NCBI RefSeq assembly: GCF_900110415.1
Contig: NZ_FODR01000013.1
Span: 62,001-126,000 of the forward strand
Direction: 5' to 3'
Length of the DNA: 64,000 bases
DNA from: Mucilaginibacter sp. OK283
GTDB taxonomy: Bacteria > Bacteroidota > Bacteroidia > Sphingobacteriales > Sphingobacteriaceae
Shown here: piece after piece, positions 17,433-26,277 of the stretch
Layout of the letters: the number at the start of each line of letters is the position of its first letter
Numbering within the stretch: the stretch's first letter is position 1
The notes under the pieces: model-generated
What the model was told of the DNA's origin: nothing
Database searches by the model: none
Seen by the model: the letters and a program-made list of their open reading frames with translations, nothing else
Made by a program: the position numbers and the translations under genes

Positions 17433-18662
17433 TTATTTACCTAACTTTGCTTTTAAGTTTTCGTCTATCGCTGCCAAAAACTCTTCGGTGTATAAATAAT
17501 CTGTGCCGTGCTCAACTTTCGGTTTAATAGTAATGGCCAAATCTTTGGTCATTTTACCGCTTTCCACAGTTTCAATACAAACTTGCTCCAAAGCTTTACA
17601 GAAATCTATCAGCTCCTGATTTTTATCCAATATTCCCCGGAACTCCAAGCCTCTTGTCCACGCAAAAATGGATGCAATTGGATTGGTAGATGTTGGTTTA
17701 CCAGCCTGGTGCTCGCGATAATGGCGGGTAACTGTACCGTGTGCAGCTTCAGCTTCCATAACCGTACCATCAGGTGTAACCAGCGTTGATGTCATTAAAC
17801 CCAAGGAACCAAAACCTTGTGCTACCGTATCAGATTGTACGTCGCCATCGTAGTTTTTACAAGCCCAAACAAAGTTACCATTCCATTTAAGGGCAGATGC
17901 AACCATGTCGTCAATTAAACGATGTTCGTAAGTAATACCGGCTTCAGCAAATTTTGCCTTATAATCGTTTTGGTAGATTTCTTCAAAAATATCCTTAAAA
18001 CGGCCGTCATATTTTTTAAGGATAGTATTTTTGGTTGATAAATATAAAGGCCAGCCTTTCATTAACGCCTGGTTAAAGCATGCATGTGCAAAGCCCTTGA
18101 TAGATTCATCAGTATTATACATAGCCAGAGCTACACCGTCGCCTTTAAAATTAAATACCTCAAATGATTGTTCTGCACCGCCATCTTCCGGACTGAAAGT
18201 GATTGTTAATTTACCTTTTCCTTTGGTAACAAAATCGGTAGCACGGTACTGATCGCCAAAAGCATGGCGGCCAATACATATTGGGGCTGTCCAGTTTGGT
18301 ACTAAACGTGGTACATTTGCCATAACAATAGGCTCGCGAAAAACAGTACCATCCAAAATGTTACGAATAGTACCATTTGGCGACCGCCACATTTGTTTTA
18401 GGCCAAATTCTTCAACACGCGCTTCATCGGGTGTAATGGTTGCACATTTAATACCTACACCATATTTTAAAATAGCATTTGCGGCATCAACGGTTACCTG
18501 ATCGTTGGTTTCATCACGGTACTCGATACCTAAATCGTAATATTTGATATCCAGGTCAAGATAAGGGATGATCAATTTGTCTTTGATGAATTTCCAGATG
18601 ATCCGGGTCATTTCATCGCCATCCAGCTCAACTACCGGATTTTCTACTTTAATTTTTGACAT
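17433..18662 (-). CDS. icd: NADP-dependent isocitrate dehydrogenase (eukaryotic-like homodimeric type)
   Basis: A 409-residue TCA-cycle enzyme converting isocitrate to 2-oxoglutarate with NADP. It is of the short IDH1-like subfamily rather than the long E. coli type: it starts KIKVENPVVELDGDEMTRIIW, carries the substrate motif SPNGTIRN at 94-101 and the arginine of FREPI at 109, and the metal-binding DDMVA and DVQSDTVAQGFG blocks follow. The length is typical and all key residues are present. It is a single-gene unit with its own terminator, divergently arranged from the outer-membrane protein gene at 18873. Confidence 0.96.
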   Translation of the reverse strand: MSKIKVENPVVELDGDEMTRIIWKFIKDKLIIPYLDLDIKYYDLGIEYRDETNDQVTVDAANAILKYGVGIKCATITPDEARVEEFGLKQMWRSPNGTIRNILDGTVFREPIVMANVPRLVPNWTAPICIGRHAFGDQYRATDFVTKGKGKLTITFSPEDGGAEQSFEVFNFKGDGVALAMYNTDESIKGFAHACFNQALMKGWPLYLSTKNTILKKYDGRFKDIFEEIYQNDYKAKFAEAGITYEHRLIDDMVASALKWNGNFVWACKNYDGDVQSDTVAQGFGSLGLMTSTLVTPDGTVMEAEAAHGTVTRHYREHQAGKPTSTNPIASIFAWTRGLEFRGILDKNQELIDFCKALEQVCIETVESGKMTKDLAITIKPKVEHGTDYLYTEEFLAAIDENLKAKLGK

Positions 18663-18872
18663 AGCTGACGTTGTTTTCTTTATTTTAATGGCTTCAAATA
18701 TATTAATTTGAGTTTACCAAACTAACTAAATAGCATATGAAAATAATTGATGGCTATATAATGACGATTTATTACGACAGTTTATTGTTTTTATAAACTT
18801 TGATGCTATTTTTATAAAATTAAACGTTATTACCCCAACGGGCTGGCAAACCAACGCCCTGTTACTTGTATT

Positions 18873-19577
18873 ATGATAAAATTCATCACTAAAACCGTTC
18901 TGATAATAACCATTTGTACAGTTTCCTTTTTAGCTAAAGCACAGGTTGGATATGACTATGCCCAATATGATGTGGGTACAGCAGTTGGTGTTAATATTGC
19001 CGCTATGGCCGATGTAAATACATTTACTGTTACTCCATCTGTCCACTTTAATTTTAATTACAACCAAAGCCCTTTTATTAATTACGTATTTGAACTGCAA
19101 GTTGGTCGTTTAGAGGGGGGCACACTGGCATCGTCATCGGGCAGGCAGTTTGAAAACCACTTTACAGCCTTTTCATTCAGAGGCCAGTTACAGGCCGGCG
19201 AGTTTTTGGATTATTCTTCGAGCCCGTTCATGAATGTGATGAAAAACTGGTATACCTCAGTCGGCATTGGCTATATTTCAAACCATATTGTGTCTAAAAC
19301 AGACGACAAACGCGGCCTTAGATATACTCCTGCAGGAGACAATAACGCCCAGGTGCCTTTTTTACCAGTAAGAATTGGATATGAATTTAAGTTGTATAAT
19401 CAATATAGTCAGCCAAGCGTTAAAATAGATATAGGGTATCAATATAATTTTATATTTGGCGATAATTTAGATGGTTATACATCAGCACACAATAATGACG
19501 CCTATGCCCAATTTACGATCGGTGTAAAATTTGCCATTGGCGGTGTTACCTCATACCGTAAGCAAATTCATTATTGA
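18873..19577 (+). CDS. hypothetical outer-membrane beta-barrel protein
   Basis: A 234-residue protein with a cleavable signal peptide (about 1-23, ending AKAQ). Alternating hydrophobic and aromatic strands, such as FEFNHFTAFSFRG-like and PSVKIDIGYQYNF, and a near-C-terminal strand ending in a hydrophobic pattern suggest an eight-strand-type barrel. I recognise no named family. It is divergent from icd and lies 116 bp before an acidic-protein gene. Confidence 0.65.
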   Translation: MIKFITKTVLIITICTVSFLAKAQVGYDYAQYDVGTAVGVNIAAMADVNTFTVTPSVHFNFNYNQSPFINYVFELQVGRLEGGTLASSSGRQFENHFTAFSFRGQLQAGEFLDYSSSPFMNVMKNWYTSVGIGYISNHIVSKTDDKRGLRYTPAGDNNAQVPFLPVRIGYEFKLYNQYSQPSVKIDIGYQYNFIFGDNLDGYTSAHNNDAYAQFTIGVKFAIGGVTSYRKQIHY

Positions 19578-19693
19578 TAAGGCAGATAAGTCTTAGTTCT
19601 GATTCCTTTACACTGTTTGCACGCAATATCTTATTACTTGTTGTTTTTTTGGCAAGGTTTTTACCGTATCTTTAATTACAAATTACAAAATCT

Positions 19694-20131
19694 ATGAACG
19701 TTCAAAATATCAACCCCGGCGATGAAGATGACGATGCATTAACCGATAATGCCAGTGATCGTGACCTAACATTAAAAGATGAACTTGGTGAAATTATTGA
19801 TACAGAAGATCTGAGTTATAACGAAGAAGAGGACAGCTTTGAATACGATGTAAAAAGCGACGATCCGGATTACGACCACCCCGACCCTTACAAAACATCA
19901 GTAAAAAATGGCGAGGACATGAACTCCACATATGATGAGGCCAACCCTTATGACGCTGCAGATGGTGAATATGCCAACAAAAGATCCATTGAAACAGATG
20001 TTGACGACCTGGGGATGCATATTGATGATGGTGACATTGTTGAAGTGGATGCCGCTGATGCCGCACTTGCACATACGCCAGAAGATGACAGAGACGATCT
20101 GGATGAAGAAGGGTATCCTAAAAATATTTAA
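19694..20131 (+). CDS. hypothetical strongly acidic protein
   Basis: A 145-residue protein made largely of Asp and Glu, with no Cys, few hydrophobic residues and no signal peptide; it is probably intrinsically disordered. Repeated DD/EE blocks (GDEDDDALTD, EEEDSFEYD, PEDDRDDLDEE) run the whole length. No function can be assigned. It is convergent with dnaX, and the short gap contains GTGAGT-type repeated words that could form a hairpin. A second acidic small protein sits on the other side of dnaX. Confidence 0.6.
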   Translation: MNVQNINPGDEDDDALTDNASDRDLTLKDELGEIIDTEDLSYNEEEDSFEYDVKSDDPDYDHPDPYKTSVKNGEDMNSTYDEANPYDAADGEYANKRSIETDVDDLGMHIDDGDIVEVDAADAALAHTPEDDRDDLDEEGYPKNI

Positions 20132-20217
20132 TGGTGAGTGGTGAATAGTGAGTGATTAGTTAAAAACTGAATGACTAATTGAAAAAACAACAACTCACTA
20201 TCCACAAATCACCCTCG

Positions 20218-22005
20218 CTAATCAAAATCGAGATTAAAGCGATTCCTCAATTCCATCAGTTCCGGATTTCGCGAAGCCATGTACTGAAATTTTTCTATCG
20301 ATGTATAGGGCTTACGGACAACCTCTTGCTCATCAACCCGGGCGTTTACTTCAATGGTAAAGTTATTTAGCTTACTGCGTAAAAAGTTATGCATCCCCGG
20401 GCGCTCTTCCCTGAATAGGTTTTCTTGTACTTTATTGCCTACTAAAATTTCAAATTCGTAGGGCTTTATCATCCGCGGAGCGTTTGATGTAAAAATAGTT
20501 ACCAGGTTTTTTTTACCATCGGCTTTAACTTTAGCGGCAAAATCACTCCAGTATTTTAAAAAGCTATCCATGGTAAAATCATCCCGGGCATCTCCTTTTA
20601 AATAAGGATCTTCTTCTTCAAGTATTTCTTCTTCTGTTTTGGCGGTATCTGTTAACGACGGAGTTAATGTACTCCTAAGCGGCATAATAATCTTAGGCTT
20701 TTCGGCAACAGCTTCTTTTACCTGTACAGGCTGGGTAACCGGTGCAGTGTGCCCGTTGGCTTCAGGGGCTATCTTATTATAAACTGGCTGCGCATCGCTT
20801 AAAACAAGCGTATCATTAGCTGCTTTATTTGCCGGCAGTGGCGTTATTGTTGGGGTATCAGGTTTTTTTTTTAATCCCCCATCTGTAATGGGAGTTACCG
20901 CCAAATTAAAGGCCGAAGGCAAGTGACACATTTTGAGCAGTGCCAACTCAACCTGCAGCCGTTGGTTTTTACTTAACTTATAACTGATATCGCATTGGTT
21001 GGCAATATTCATAGCTGATAGCAGGAAGGATACCGAGCCTGCCTGTGATTGCTGCAGGTATTTGTTTTTTATCCCCTCGCTTACCTCCAATAACTTTAAA
21101 GTTGATTGATCTTTACTCACCAGCAGGTTACGAAAGTGTTCGCTTAAGCCGGCAATAAAGTGTGCCCCATCAAAACCACGTGACAATATCTCGTCAAAAA
21201 ATAACAGTACTTTGGCCGTATCCTCTTTAAGCAGGCTTTCTGTTATATTAAAATAGTAATCGTAATCAAGTATGTTAAGGTTATCAATAACCGAACGATA
21301 AGTAACCTTACCGCCAGAGAAACTTACGATCTGGTCAAACATCGATAACGCATCCCGTAATCCGCCATCGGCTTTTTGGGCTATAATATGCAGGCCATCG
21401 GGTTCATAACTAATGTTTTCTTTGCCGGCGATAGCACCCAAGTGGCCGGCCATATCATCAACCCTGATGCGGTTAAAATCAAATATCTGGCAACGGGATA
21501 ATATAGTAGGCAGTATTTTGTGTTTCTCGGTAGTAGCCAATATAAATATGGCGTAATGAGGTGGTTCTTCCAGCGTTTTCAGGAAGGCGTTAAACGCCGC
21601 CTGCGATAGCATATGCACCTCATCAATAATATAAACCTTGTAACGGGCAGCTTGTGGCGGTATGCGCACCTGCTCAATTAAACTGCGGATATCATCAACC
21701 GAGTTATTGGATGCAGCATCCAGTTCGTGAACGTTAAAAGAGTTGCCGTTTTCAAAGGCTTTGCAGCTTGGGCATTCACCGCAAGCCTCGCCATTTTGCT
21801 GCAAATTAGTACAGTTAATGGTTTTGGCCAGTATACGGGCGCACGTAGTTTTACCCACACCACGCGGACCACAGAACAAAAATGCCTGTGCCAGCTGGTT
21901 GTTTTTAATAGCGTTTTTGAGCGTATTGGTTATATGCTGCTGACCAACAACGGTTTCAAAAGTAGCCGGGCGATACTTACGGGCCGAAACAATGAAATTA
22001 TCCAC
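20218..22005 (-). CDS. dnaX: DNA polymerase III subunit gamma/tau
   Basis: A 595-residue clamp-loader ATPase. Walker A GPRGVGKT is at 46-53, followed by a four-cysteine zinc module (C65, C75, C78, C81) and the DEVHML Walker B. The AAA+ lid and a long proline/lysine-poor tau-like tail follow, with about 200 residues of low-complexity linker and a C-terminal polymerase-binding region. The start is GTG at 22005: an in-frame stop lies four codons upstream and there is no ATG, and the resulting DNFIVSARKYRPATF is the classic N-terminus. I saw no obvious programmed-frameshift site, so only the long form is called. Confidence 0.96.
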   Translation of the reverse strand: MDNFIVSARKYRPATFETVVGQQHITNTLKNAIKNNQLAQAFLFCGPRGVGKTTCARILAKTINCTNLQQNGEACGECPSCKAFENGNSFNVHELDAASNNSVDDIRSLIEQVRIPPQAARYKVYIIDEVHMLSQAAFNAFLKTLEEPPHYAIFILATTEKHKILPTILSRCQIFDFNRIRVDDMAGHLGAIAGKENISYEPDGLHIIAQKADGGLRDALSMFDQIVSFSGGKVTYRSVIDNLNILDYDYYFNITESLLKEDTAKVLLFFDEILSRGFDGAHFIAGLSEHFRNLLVSKDQSTLKLLEVSEGIKNKYLQQSQAGSVSFLLSAMNIANQCDISYKLSKNQRLQVELALLKMCHLPSAFNLAVTPITDGGLKKKPDTPTITPLPANKAANDTLVLSDAQPVYNKIAPEANGHTAPVTQPVQVKEAVAEKPKIIMPLRSTLTPSLTDTAKTEEEILEEEDPYLKGDARDDFTMDSFLKYWSDFAAKVKADGKKNLVTIFTSNAPRMIKPYEFEILVGNKVQENLFREERPGMHNFLRSKLNNFTIEVNARVDEQEVVRKPYTSIEKFQYMASRNPELMELRNRFNLDFD

Positions 22006-22078
22006 AGCACGAAGTTAACAAGAAAATGCCTTATGTTAAAGAGTCAAACGGGCTATTGTTAAGATAAAATTACCAACA

Positions 22079-22261
22079 CTATTGCAAATCATCTTCCGGC
22101 AGGTGGTCATCATCTTCCTGATCGGGTTCATCAATATCTTCGCCTACCCGTATTTGGTGCAAGTTGCTTTCTGCATCCAGTTGGTCGTCAAAATCTTCGT
22201 CGTCCTCATCATTCCAATCGCCTTCAATGGGATTATCGTCGCGTGGAAATATCATAATCAT
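22079..22261 (-). CDS. small acidic hypothetical protein
   Basis: A 60-residue protein, ATG at 22261 (a TTG extension to 22276 is less likely). After a hydrophobic MIMIFPRDDNP start, almost every second residue is Asp or Glu. It lies 73 bp upstream of dnaX on the same strand, so it may be co-transcribed. Coding by chance is possible because of its size; the biased composition and position support a real gene. Confidence 0.45.
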   Translation of the reverse strand: MIMIFPRDDNPIEGDWNDEDDEDFDDQLDAESNLHQIRVGEDIDEPDQEDDDHLPEDDLQ

Positions 22262-22381
22262 CTCATTTTTTACCAATCAATAAAATAATTTAAAGCCTCA
22301 TTAACTACAATCTGTACAATCAACATTTAGCAAGATATACTTAATTGTGTTAAATGTTTAAAAAGCAATCTTTTTTTTTCG

Positions 22382-23836
22382 TCACAAAAATGTTTTTGAT
22401 GCCTTCAATACAACACCAAAAGAATTGTAGAGCAGTCCGCCCCTATCATACCCAATGTTATAACCTATATTATAACCATTTTGCAACGATCTTGTCCCCT
22501 CTATATAAGTTGAAAGCTCATTTACCTTTTTAAACAAACCATAGCGGCCTGGGATAACTATTCTACCGGCAGACCCTCTAAAGCTATCGGAACCGGTAAT
22601 ATAATTGCCTAAATTCTCGCTGTATGATAGCTTTAAAGTATACATCCATTTAAAAGCGGCAATTTGCGTTGCCACATGAAAAGCGGTGACCCTGTTATTT
22701 ATAAAATATTCTCTTTCATACGAAGGCAAGCCTGCGCGGGCCGCATTAGCTGCCGTAATAAATGGCGTACCTAACCCTATGTTTTTATATGACCAGCCTT
22801 CGCTGTATTCGTAATTATTGTAATAGTTTTCATATCCGGATGCTGTCCTTATACTATTTAACCCGCCCGCCTGATTAGCGGTATATAAAACTTCGACAAC
22901 TATCTTTTTCCAATTAAAATTATCATCTCGCTTTTTATTATTAGTTATGCTCAATCCGTTTAAACCATCGGCAATATTGGCAAGAGATGCTAATGCCCCT
23001 TTATCGTATAAATTTTGGCGATAAACTAACAATGTAACACCGTCAAATTTATATTCTGCGCCGATATCTAATGACCCTACATGATTACCCACTTTGGAGT
23101 GGTGATAAACCTTACCTGATAACACGTACCATAAAGTTTGGGAACCGGAAAGGTTATATGACGGAAATATTTCCTTTTCATCGCCCCATAATGCCTCATG
23201 ATTAAAACCAGCTTGAAGTTTAAATCTCCAGGAAGGCATTCCAATACGTACATATAGCTGATTTTCCAGATAATACGCATCTGACTGATTAGTTTTAGCA
23301 TGCCTGTAACCAATTCCAACATCACCAACGTAGCCAACGGCCAACGAGGTTTTCAGCGCAAACAATTTACCTAAAAGGGGCAAACTATAATATTCAGGTA
23401 TTCCTATCTTTACTTTGGGAATACCTAATGCGTTGCCGGATATCGGGAATGATCCGGAAGACAACGTAGAGTCGACCAGCCCGACGATGTCTTTTGAACG
23501 GCCAACCTTTAACTCAACAATGCCGGCGTGCGCTTTAACAAATCCTTCAATCAGCATAAACTGACTGGTTTTGCCTGCATTGCCCCTTCCTTCAAATGAA
23601 GCGCCCCAGTCAAATGTTTTAGTGGTATCATAGTCCTTTCGGATTCTGCCAATTATACTACCGGAAGTGCCCGAAAGCGGAATACTGCCGAATTGATTTG
23701 ATCTTAGCCAGAAAGGTACGGTACCGTTGGTGGTTTCAATACCCTGGGCTTCTAAGCTAATATGAACATCTTTCTCCTGGGACCGGGCTACGGAATAAAC
23801 CGAAACTAAAGCTGCAAATAGAAATACTTTCTTCAT
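22382..23836 (-). CDS. capsule assembly Wzi family outer-membrane protein
   Basis: A 484-residue protein with a signal peptide (about 1-19, ending ARSQ). It has the features of the Wzi/capsule-assembly family: an N-terminal PFWLRSNQFG motif typical of the Bacteroidota branch, then repeated beta-strands over the full length and a barrel-type aromatic C-terminus (VLKASKTFL). Wzi proteins are 18-strand outer-membrane lectins that hold capsule or exopolysaccharide on the surface. It is a stand-alone gene, far from the glycosyltransferases at the left end of the window. It is divergent from the ribosomal operon, with a 378 bp shared upstream region. Confidence 0.85.
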   Translation of the reverse strand: MKKVFLFAALVSVYSVARSQEKDVHISLEAQGIETTNGTVPFWLRSNQFGSIPLSGTSGSIIGRIRKDYDTTKTFDWGASFEGRGNAGKTSQFMLIEGFVKAHAGIVELKVGRSKDIVGLVDSTLSSGSFPISGNALGIPKVKIGIPEYYSLPLLGKLFALKTSLAVGYVGDVGIGYRHAKTNQSDAYYLENQLYVRIGMPSWRFKLQAGFNHEALWGDEKEIFPSYNLSGSQTLWYVLSGKVYHHSKVGNHVGSLDIGAEYKFDGVTLLVYRQNLYDKGALASLANIADGLNGLSITNNKKRDDNFNWKKIVVEVLYTANQAGGLNSIRTASGYENYYNNYEYSEGWSYKNIGLGTPFITAANAARAGLPSYEREYFINNRVTAFHVATQIAAFKWMYTLKLSYSENLGNYITGSDSFRGSAGRIVIPGRYGLFKKVNELSTYIEGTRSLQNGYNIGYNIGYDRGGLLYNSFGVVLKASKTFL

Positions 23837-24214
23837 ATAACGATGTCTGATTATGTTAAGGGGGTGAATAAAAACACAACTTTCAATTGCAACTTTTACA
23901 TCCTATAAATGAATGCATTAACAAAAAAATAACATTAAAGCCATTTTATTAACTAAAAGAACGAAAAAGCCAACTCTATCGATAGAAATTGAAATTTATA
24001 TCATAACAAGTTTTTTTAGAAATTATTGTTTTAAGAAAGTTTTAACTTAATCGAAATCTATATTTAAACCAGTTTCAGGCTTATAAAGCTCCTTGTTTTT
24101 TGTTCAATAGAAACAGGCGATAATAATGCTGTTTAAGCATTGTTTTTTTAAATATTATCACTACATTTGCAGCCCCGTAATAGCGGGTAATTAATTAAAA
24201 ATCAAAGAATAATA
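23837..24214. promoter_or_regulatory. 378 bp divergent upstream region of wzi and rpsF
   Basis: AT-rich, with no gene. The right side carries the rpsF promoter (24140-24169) and a leader of about 40 nt. A hairpin-like stretch AATGCTGTTTAAGCATT at 24125-24141 (AATGCT/AGCATT) sits at the -33 element and may be regulatory. No convincing promoter could be fixed for the wzi side. Confidence 0.5.
24140..24169 (+). promoter_or_regulatory. promoter of the rpsF-rpsR-rplI operon
   Basis: TTG at 24140-24142 and TACATTTG at 24162-24169, spaced by 19 bp, match the Bacteroidota housekeeping promoter (TTG / 17-23 bp / TAnnTTTG). Transcription should start near 24176, about 39 nt before the rpsF ATG. Confidence 0.85.
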
Positions 24215-24580
24215 ATGCAACAGTACGAAATCGTGATCGTTCTAACCCCGTTGTTATCAGTAGAAGTTGCTGCCGAGGCTAACGCCAAGTTCAGCAAAAT
24301 CTTAACTGATGGCGGAGCCGAAATTGTCCAGGAGGATAATTGGGGTTTGAGAAAATTAGCGTACCCTATTCAAAAAAAGACTACAGGGTACTATCACTTA
24401 ACTGAATTTAAGGCTCCGGGTGAATTAATTAACAAATTGGAGGTTGAATTAAGGCGCGATGAGCGTGTTTTGCGTTTCCTGACCATTGCTTTAGATAAGC
24501 ATGCTGTTGCGTACAACGACAAAAAACGCAGCGGTGCCTTTAACAAGAAACCTAAAGCAACAGAGGAGGCTTCAAAATAA
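24215..24580 (+). CDS. rpsF: 30S ribosomal protein S6
   Basis: A 121-residue S6 with the N-terminal QQYEIVIVLTPLL strand, the DNWGLRKLAYPIQKKTTGYYHL core and a lysine-rich tail. It is the first gene of the S6-S18-L9 operon; its TAA shares one base with the rpsR ATG (TAATG), so translation is coupled. Confidence 0.98.
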   Translation: MQQYEIVIVLTPLLSVEVAAEANAKFSKILTDGGAEIVQEDNWGLRKLAYPIQKKTTGYYHLTEFKAPGELINKLEVELRRDERVLRFLTIALDKHAVAYNDKKRSGAFNKKPKATEEASK

Positions 24581-24843
24581 TGGCAAACGAACAAATTAAA
24601 TACGTTACCGCTCCAAAAGTGGAGGATAACCGTAAAAAATACTGCCGTTTTAAAAAGAATGGTATTAAGTATATCGATTACAAAGACGCTAACTTTTTAT
24701 TAAAGTTCATTAACGATCAGGGTAAAGTATTACCACGCCGTTTAACTGGTACTTCATTAAAATTCCAGCGTAAAGTGGCCCAGGCTGTTAAACGTGCACG
24801 CCACATTGGTTTATTACCTTACGTTACAGATTCATTAAAATAA
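24580..24843 (+). CDS. rpsR: 30S ribosomal protein S18
   Basis: An 87-residue S18 with the family core CRFKKNGIKYIDYKD and the C-terminal RRLTGTSLKFQRKVAQAVKRARHIGLLPY block that contacts S6 and 16S rRNA. It overlaps the rpsF stop by one base and precedes rplI by 15 bp, where an AGGAG site is visible. Confidence 0.98.
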   Translation: MANEQIKYVTAPKVEDNRKKYCRFKKNGIKYIDYKDANFLLKFINDQGKVLPRRLTGTSLKFQRKVAQAVKRARHIGLLPYVTDSLK

Positions 24844-24858
24844 TAGGAGATTTAAGAA

Positions 24859-25302
24859 ATGGAAGTTATTTTAAAACAAGATGTAAAAAACCTGGGTGAT
24901 AAAGACGATGTAGTAAACGTTAAACCAGGTTATGGCCGTAATTACCTTTTACCTAAAGGCTTCGCCATATTAGCTACGCCAAGCGCACGCAAAGTTTTAG
25001 CTGAAAACTTGAAACAAGCTCAGTTTAAACAAGAAAAAATCCGCAAGGATGCCGATGCGATTGCAGCCCGTTTAGAAGGCGTTAAACTTAACATTGGCGC
25101 TAAAGCCGGTGAAAGCGGAAAAATCTTCGGTGCTATCAATACCATTCAGGTTGCTGATGCATTGAAAAAAGAAGGTTTTGATGTTGACCGTCGCCGTATC
25201 ACCTTTGATCAGGAGCCTAAGTTTGTTGGTGATTACATCGCAAACATTAACCTGCACAAAGAAGTTAAGGTACAAGTTCCTTTCTCGGTAGTAGCTGAGT
25301 AA
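24859..25302 (+). CDS. rplI: 50S ribosomal protein L9
   Basis: A 147-residue L9. The N-terminal RNA-binding domain (MEVILKQDVKNLGDKDDVVNVKPGYGRNYLLPKG) is followed by a long helix and a C-terminal domain with GKIFGAINT. It is preceded by AGGAG at 24845-24849. Last gene of the operon, followed by a perfect terminator. Confidence 0.98.
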   Translation: MEVILKQDVKNLGDKDDVVNVKPGYGRNYLLPKGFAILATPSARKVLAENLKQAQFKQEKIRKDADAIAARLEGVKLNIGAKAGESGKIFGAINTIQVADALKKEGFDVDRRRITFDQEPKFVGDYIANINLHKEVKVQVPFSVVAE

Positions 25303-25360
25303 TTTATATTTCGGAATTCGGATTTTTGATTTCGGATTTTGACTTAAATTTTAGAATTTT

Positions 25361-25396
25361 AAAAGGTGTTTTGCAATGCAAAACACCTTTTAATTT
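25361..25396 (+). terminator. terminator of the S6-S18-L9 operon
   Basis: AAAAGGTGTTTT (25361-25372) pairs perfectly with AAAACACCTTTT (25380-25391) around GCAATGC, followed by a T-rich tail. Just upstream, ATTTCGGA-type words are repeated two to three times (25308-25340). Confidence 0.9.
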
Positions 25397-25417
25397 TTAT
25401 AGAAACTTATTACAATA

Positions 25418-26182
25418 GTGCAGCGCAATTACAACTCATCAAAACTGTCCAGTTCAAAACCGGGTAAACGAAGCCTGATATCAAACAGCAGGTTTAACGG
25501 CATATTTAAACTTATTTTCAGGATTTTCAAGCTGGGATTTTTACTCTTCTTCGGGCTTAGCTTATTTGGTGTGCTGTTGTATCGTTTTGTGCGCCCGCCT
25601 TTTACCTGGCTGATGATTGAACGTGGTTTTCAGCAAAAGGCCCGCGGTGTGGATTGGAAGATAGATAAGCAATGGGTTAGCTTCGATGAGATATCTGATA
25701 ACATGAAGCGAGCCGCCGTAGCTGCCGAAGACCAAAGCTTTTTAGAGCATCATGGTTTCGATTTCAGGGCGATAGAAAAAGCAATTGAAAAAAACTCGCA
25801 TAGCAAAAAACTCATCGGCGGCAGCACCATATCGCAACAGGTAGCCAAAAACGTTTTCCTGTGGGAAGGCCGTTCATTATTGCGCAAGGGAATCGAGGCG
25901 TATTTTACGGTACTTATAGAAGTTTTTTGGAGCAAAAAACGCATCATGGAGATGTACCTGAATGAGATTGAGATGGGCGATGGTATTTACGGTATCGAAG
26001 CTGCATCGCAGGCCTATTTTCATAAACATGCCTCGGAACTAACCAGGCACGAAGCTGCTGCTATAGCGGTGATATTCCCAAGCCCGCTTAAATGGTCGGC
26101 CACAAACCCTACAAGGTATTTAAAACACCGGCAGTATCTGATCATGAAAAATATGAAAAGGTTAGGGCCGCTGGATTTTTAA
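25418..26182 (+). CDS. mtgA: monofunctional biosynthetic peptidoglycan transglycosylase
   Basis: A 254-residue GT51 glycosyltransferase that polymerises lipid II into glycan strands at the inner membrane. A transmembrane helix at about 38-62 is followed by the GT51 motifs AAEDQSFLEHHGFD (catalytic glutamate), GGSTISQQVAKN, and KRIMEMYLNEIEMGDGIYGIEAAS. No transpeptidase domain is present, so it is the monofunctional class. The start appears to be GTG at 25418; no ATG lies in frame before the helix. The stop codon is embedded in the left arm of an intergenic inverted repeat. Confidence 0.94.
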   Translation: MQRNYNSSKLSSSKPGKRSLISNSRFNGIFKLIFRIFKLGFLLFFGLSLFGVLLYRFVRPPFTWLMIERGFQQKARGVDWKIDKQWVSFDEISDNMKRAAVAAEDQSFLEHHGFDFRAIEKAIEKNSHSKKLIGGSTISQQVAKNVFLWEGRSLLRKGIEAYFTVLIEVFWSKKRIMEMYLNEIEMGDGIYGIEAASQAYFHKHASELTRHEAAAIAVIFPSPLKWSATNPTRYLKHRQYLIMKNMKRLGPLDF

Positions 26183-26272
26183 GCCCCCTACCCCCCCTGA
26201 AGAGGGAACGAAAGCTCATAAAACCCATGTTAAATGTAACTGTTGTTCCCCCTTCAGGGGGTTAGGGAGCTT
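26181..26272. repeat. C-rich dispersed inverted repeat between mtgA and the YdeI-like gene
   Basis: Imperfect arms (26181-26209 and 26245-26272) of the CCCTAACCCCCTGAAG type enclose a 35-nt loop. Such C-rich palindromes recur in intergenic regions of many Bacteroidota genomes, which I state from general knowledge. It fills the whole space between two convergent genes and may act as a bidirectional terminator. Confidence 0.75.
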
Positions 26273-26277
26273 CGCTT

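Noticed and set aside
20218..22005. A programmed -1 frameshift in dnaX producing a short gamma form.
   Set aside because: I found no slippery A-rich heptamer with a following stem-loop at the expected place; only the full-length product is supported.
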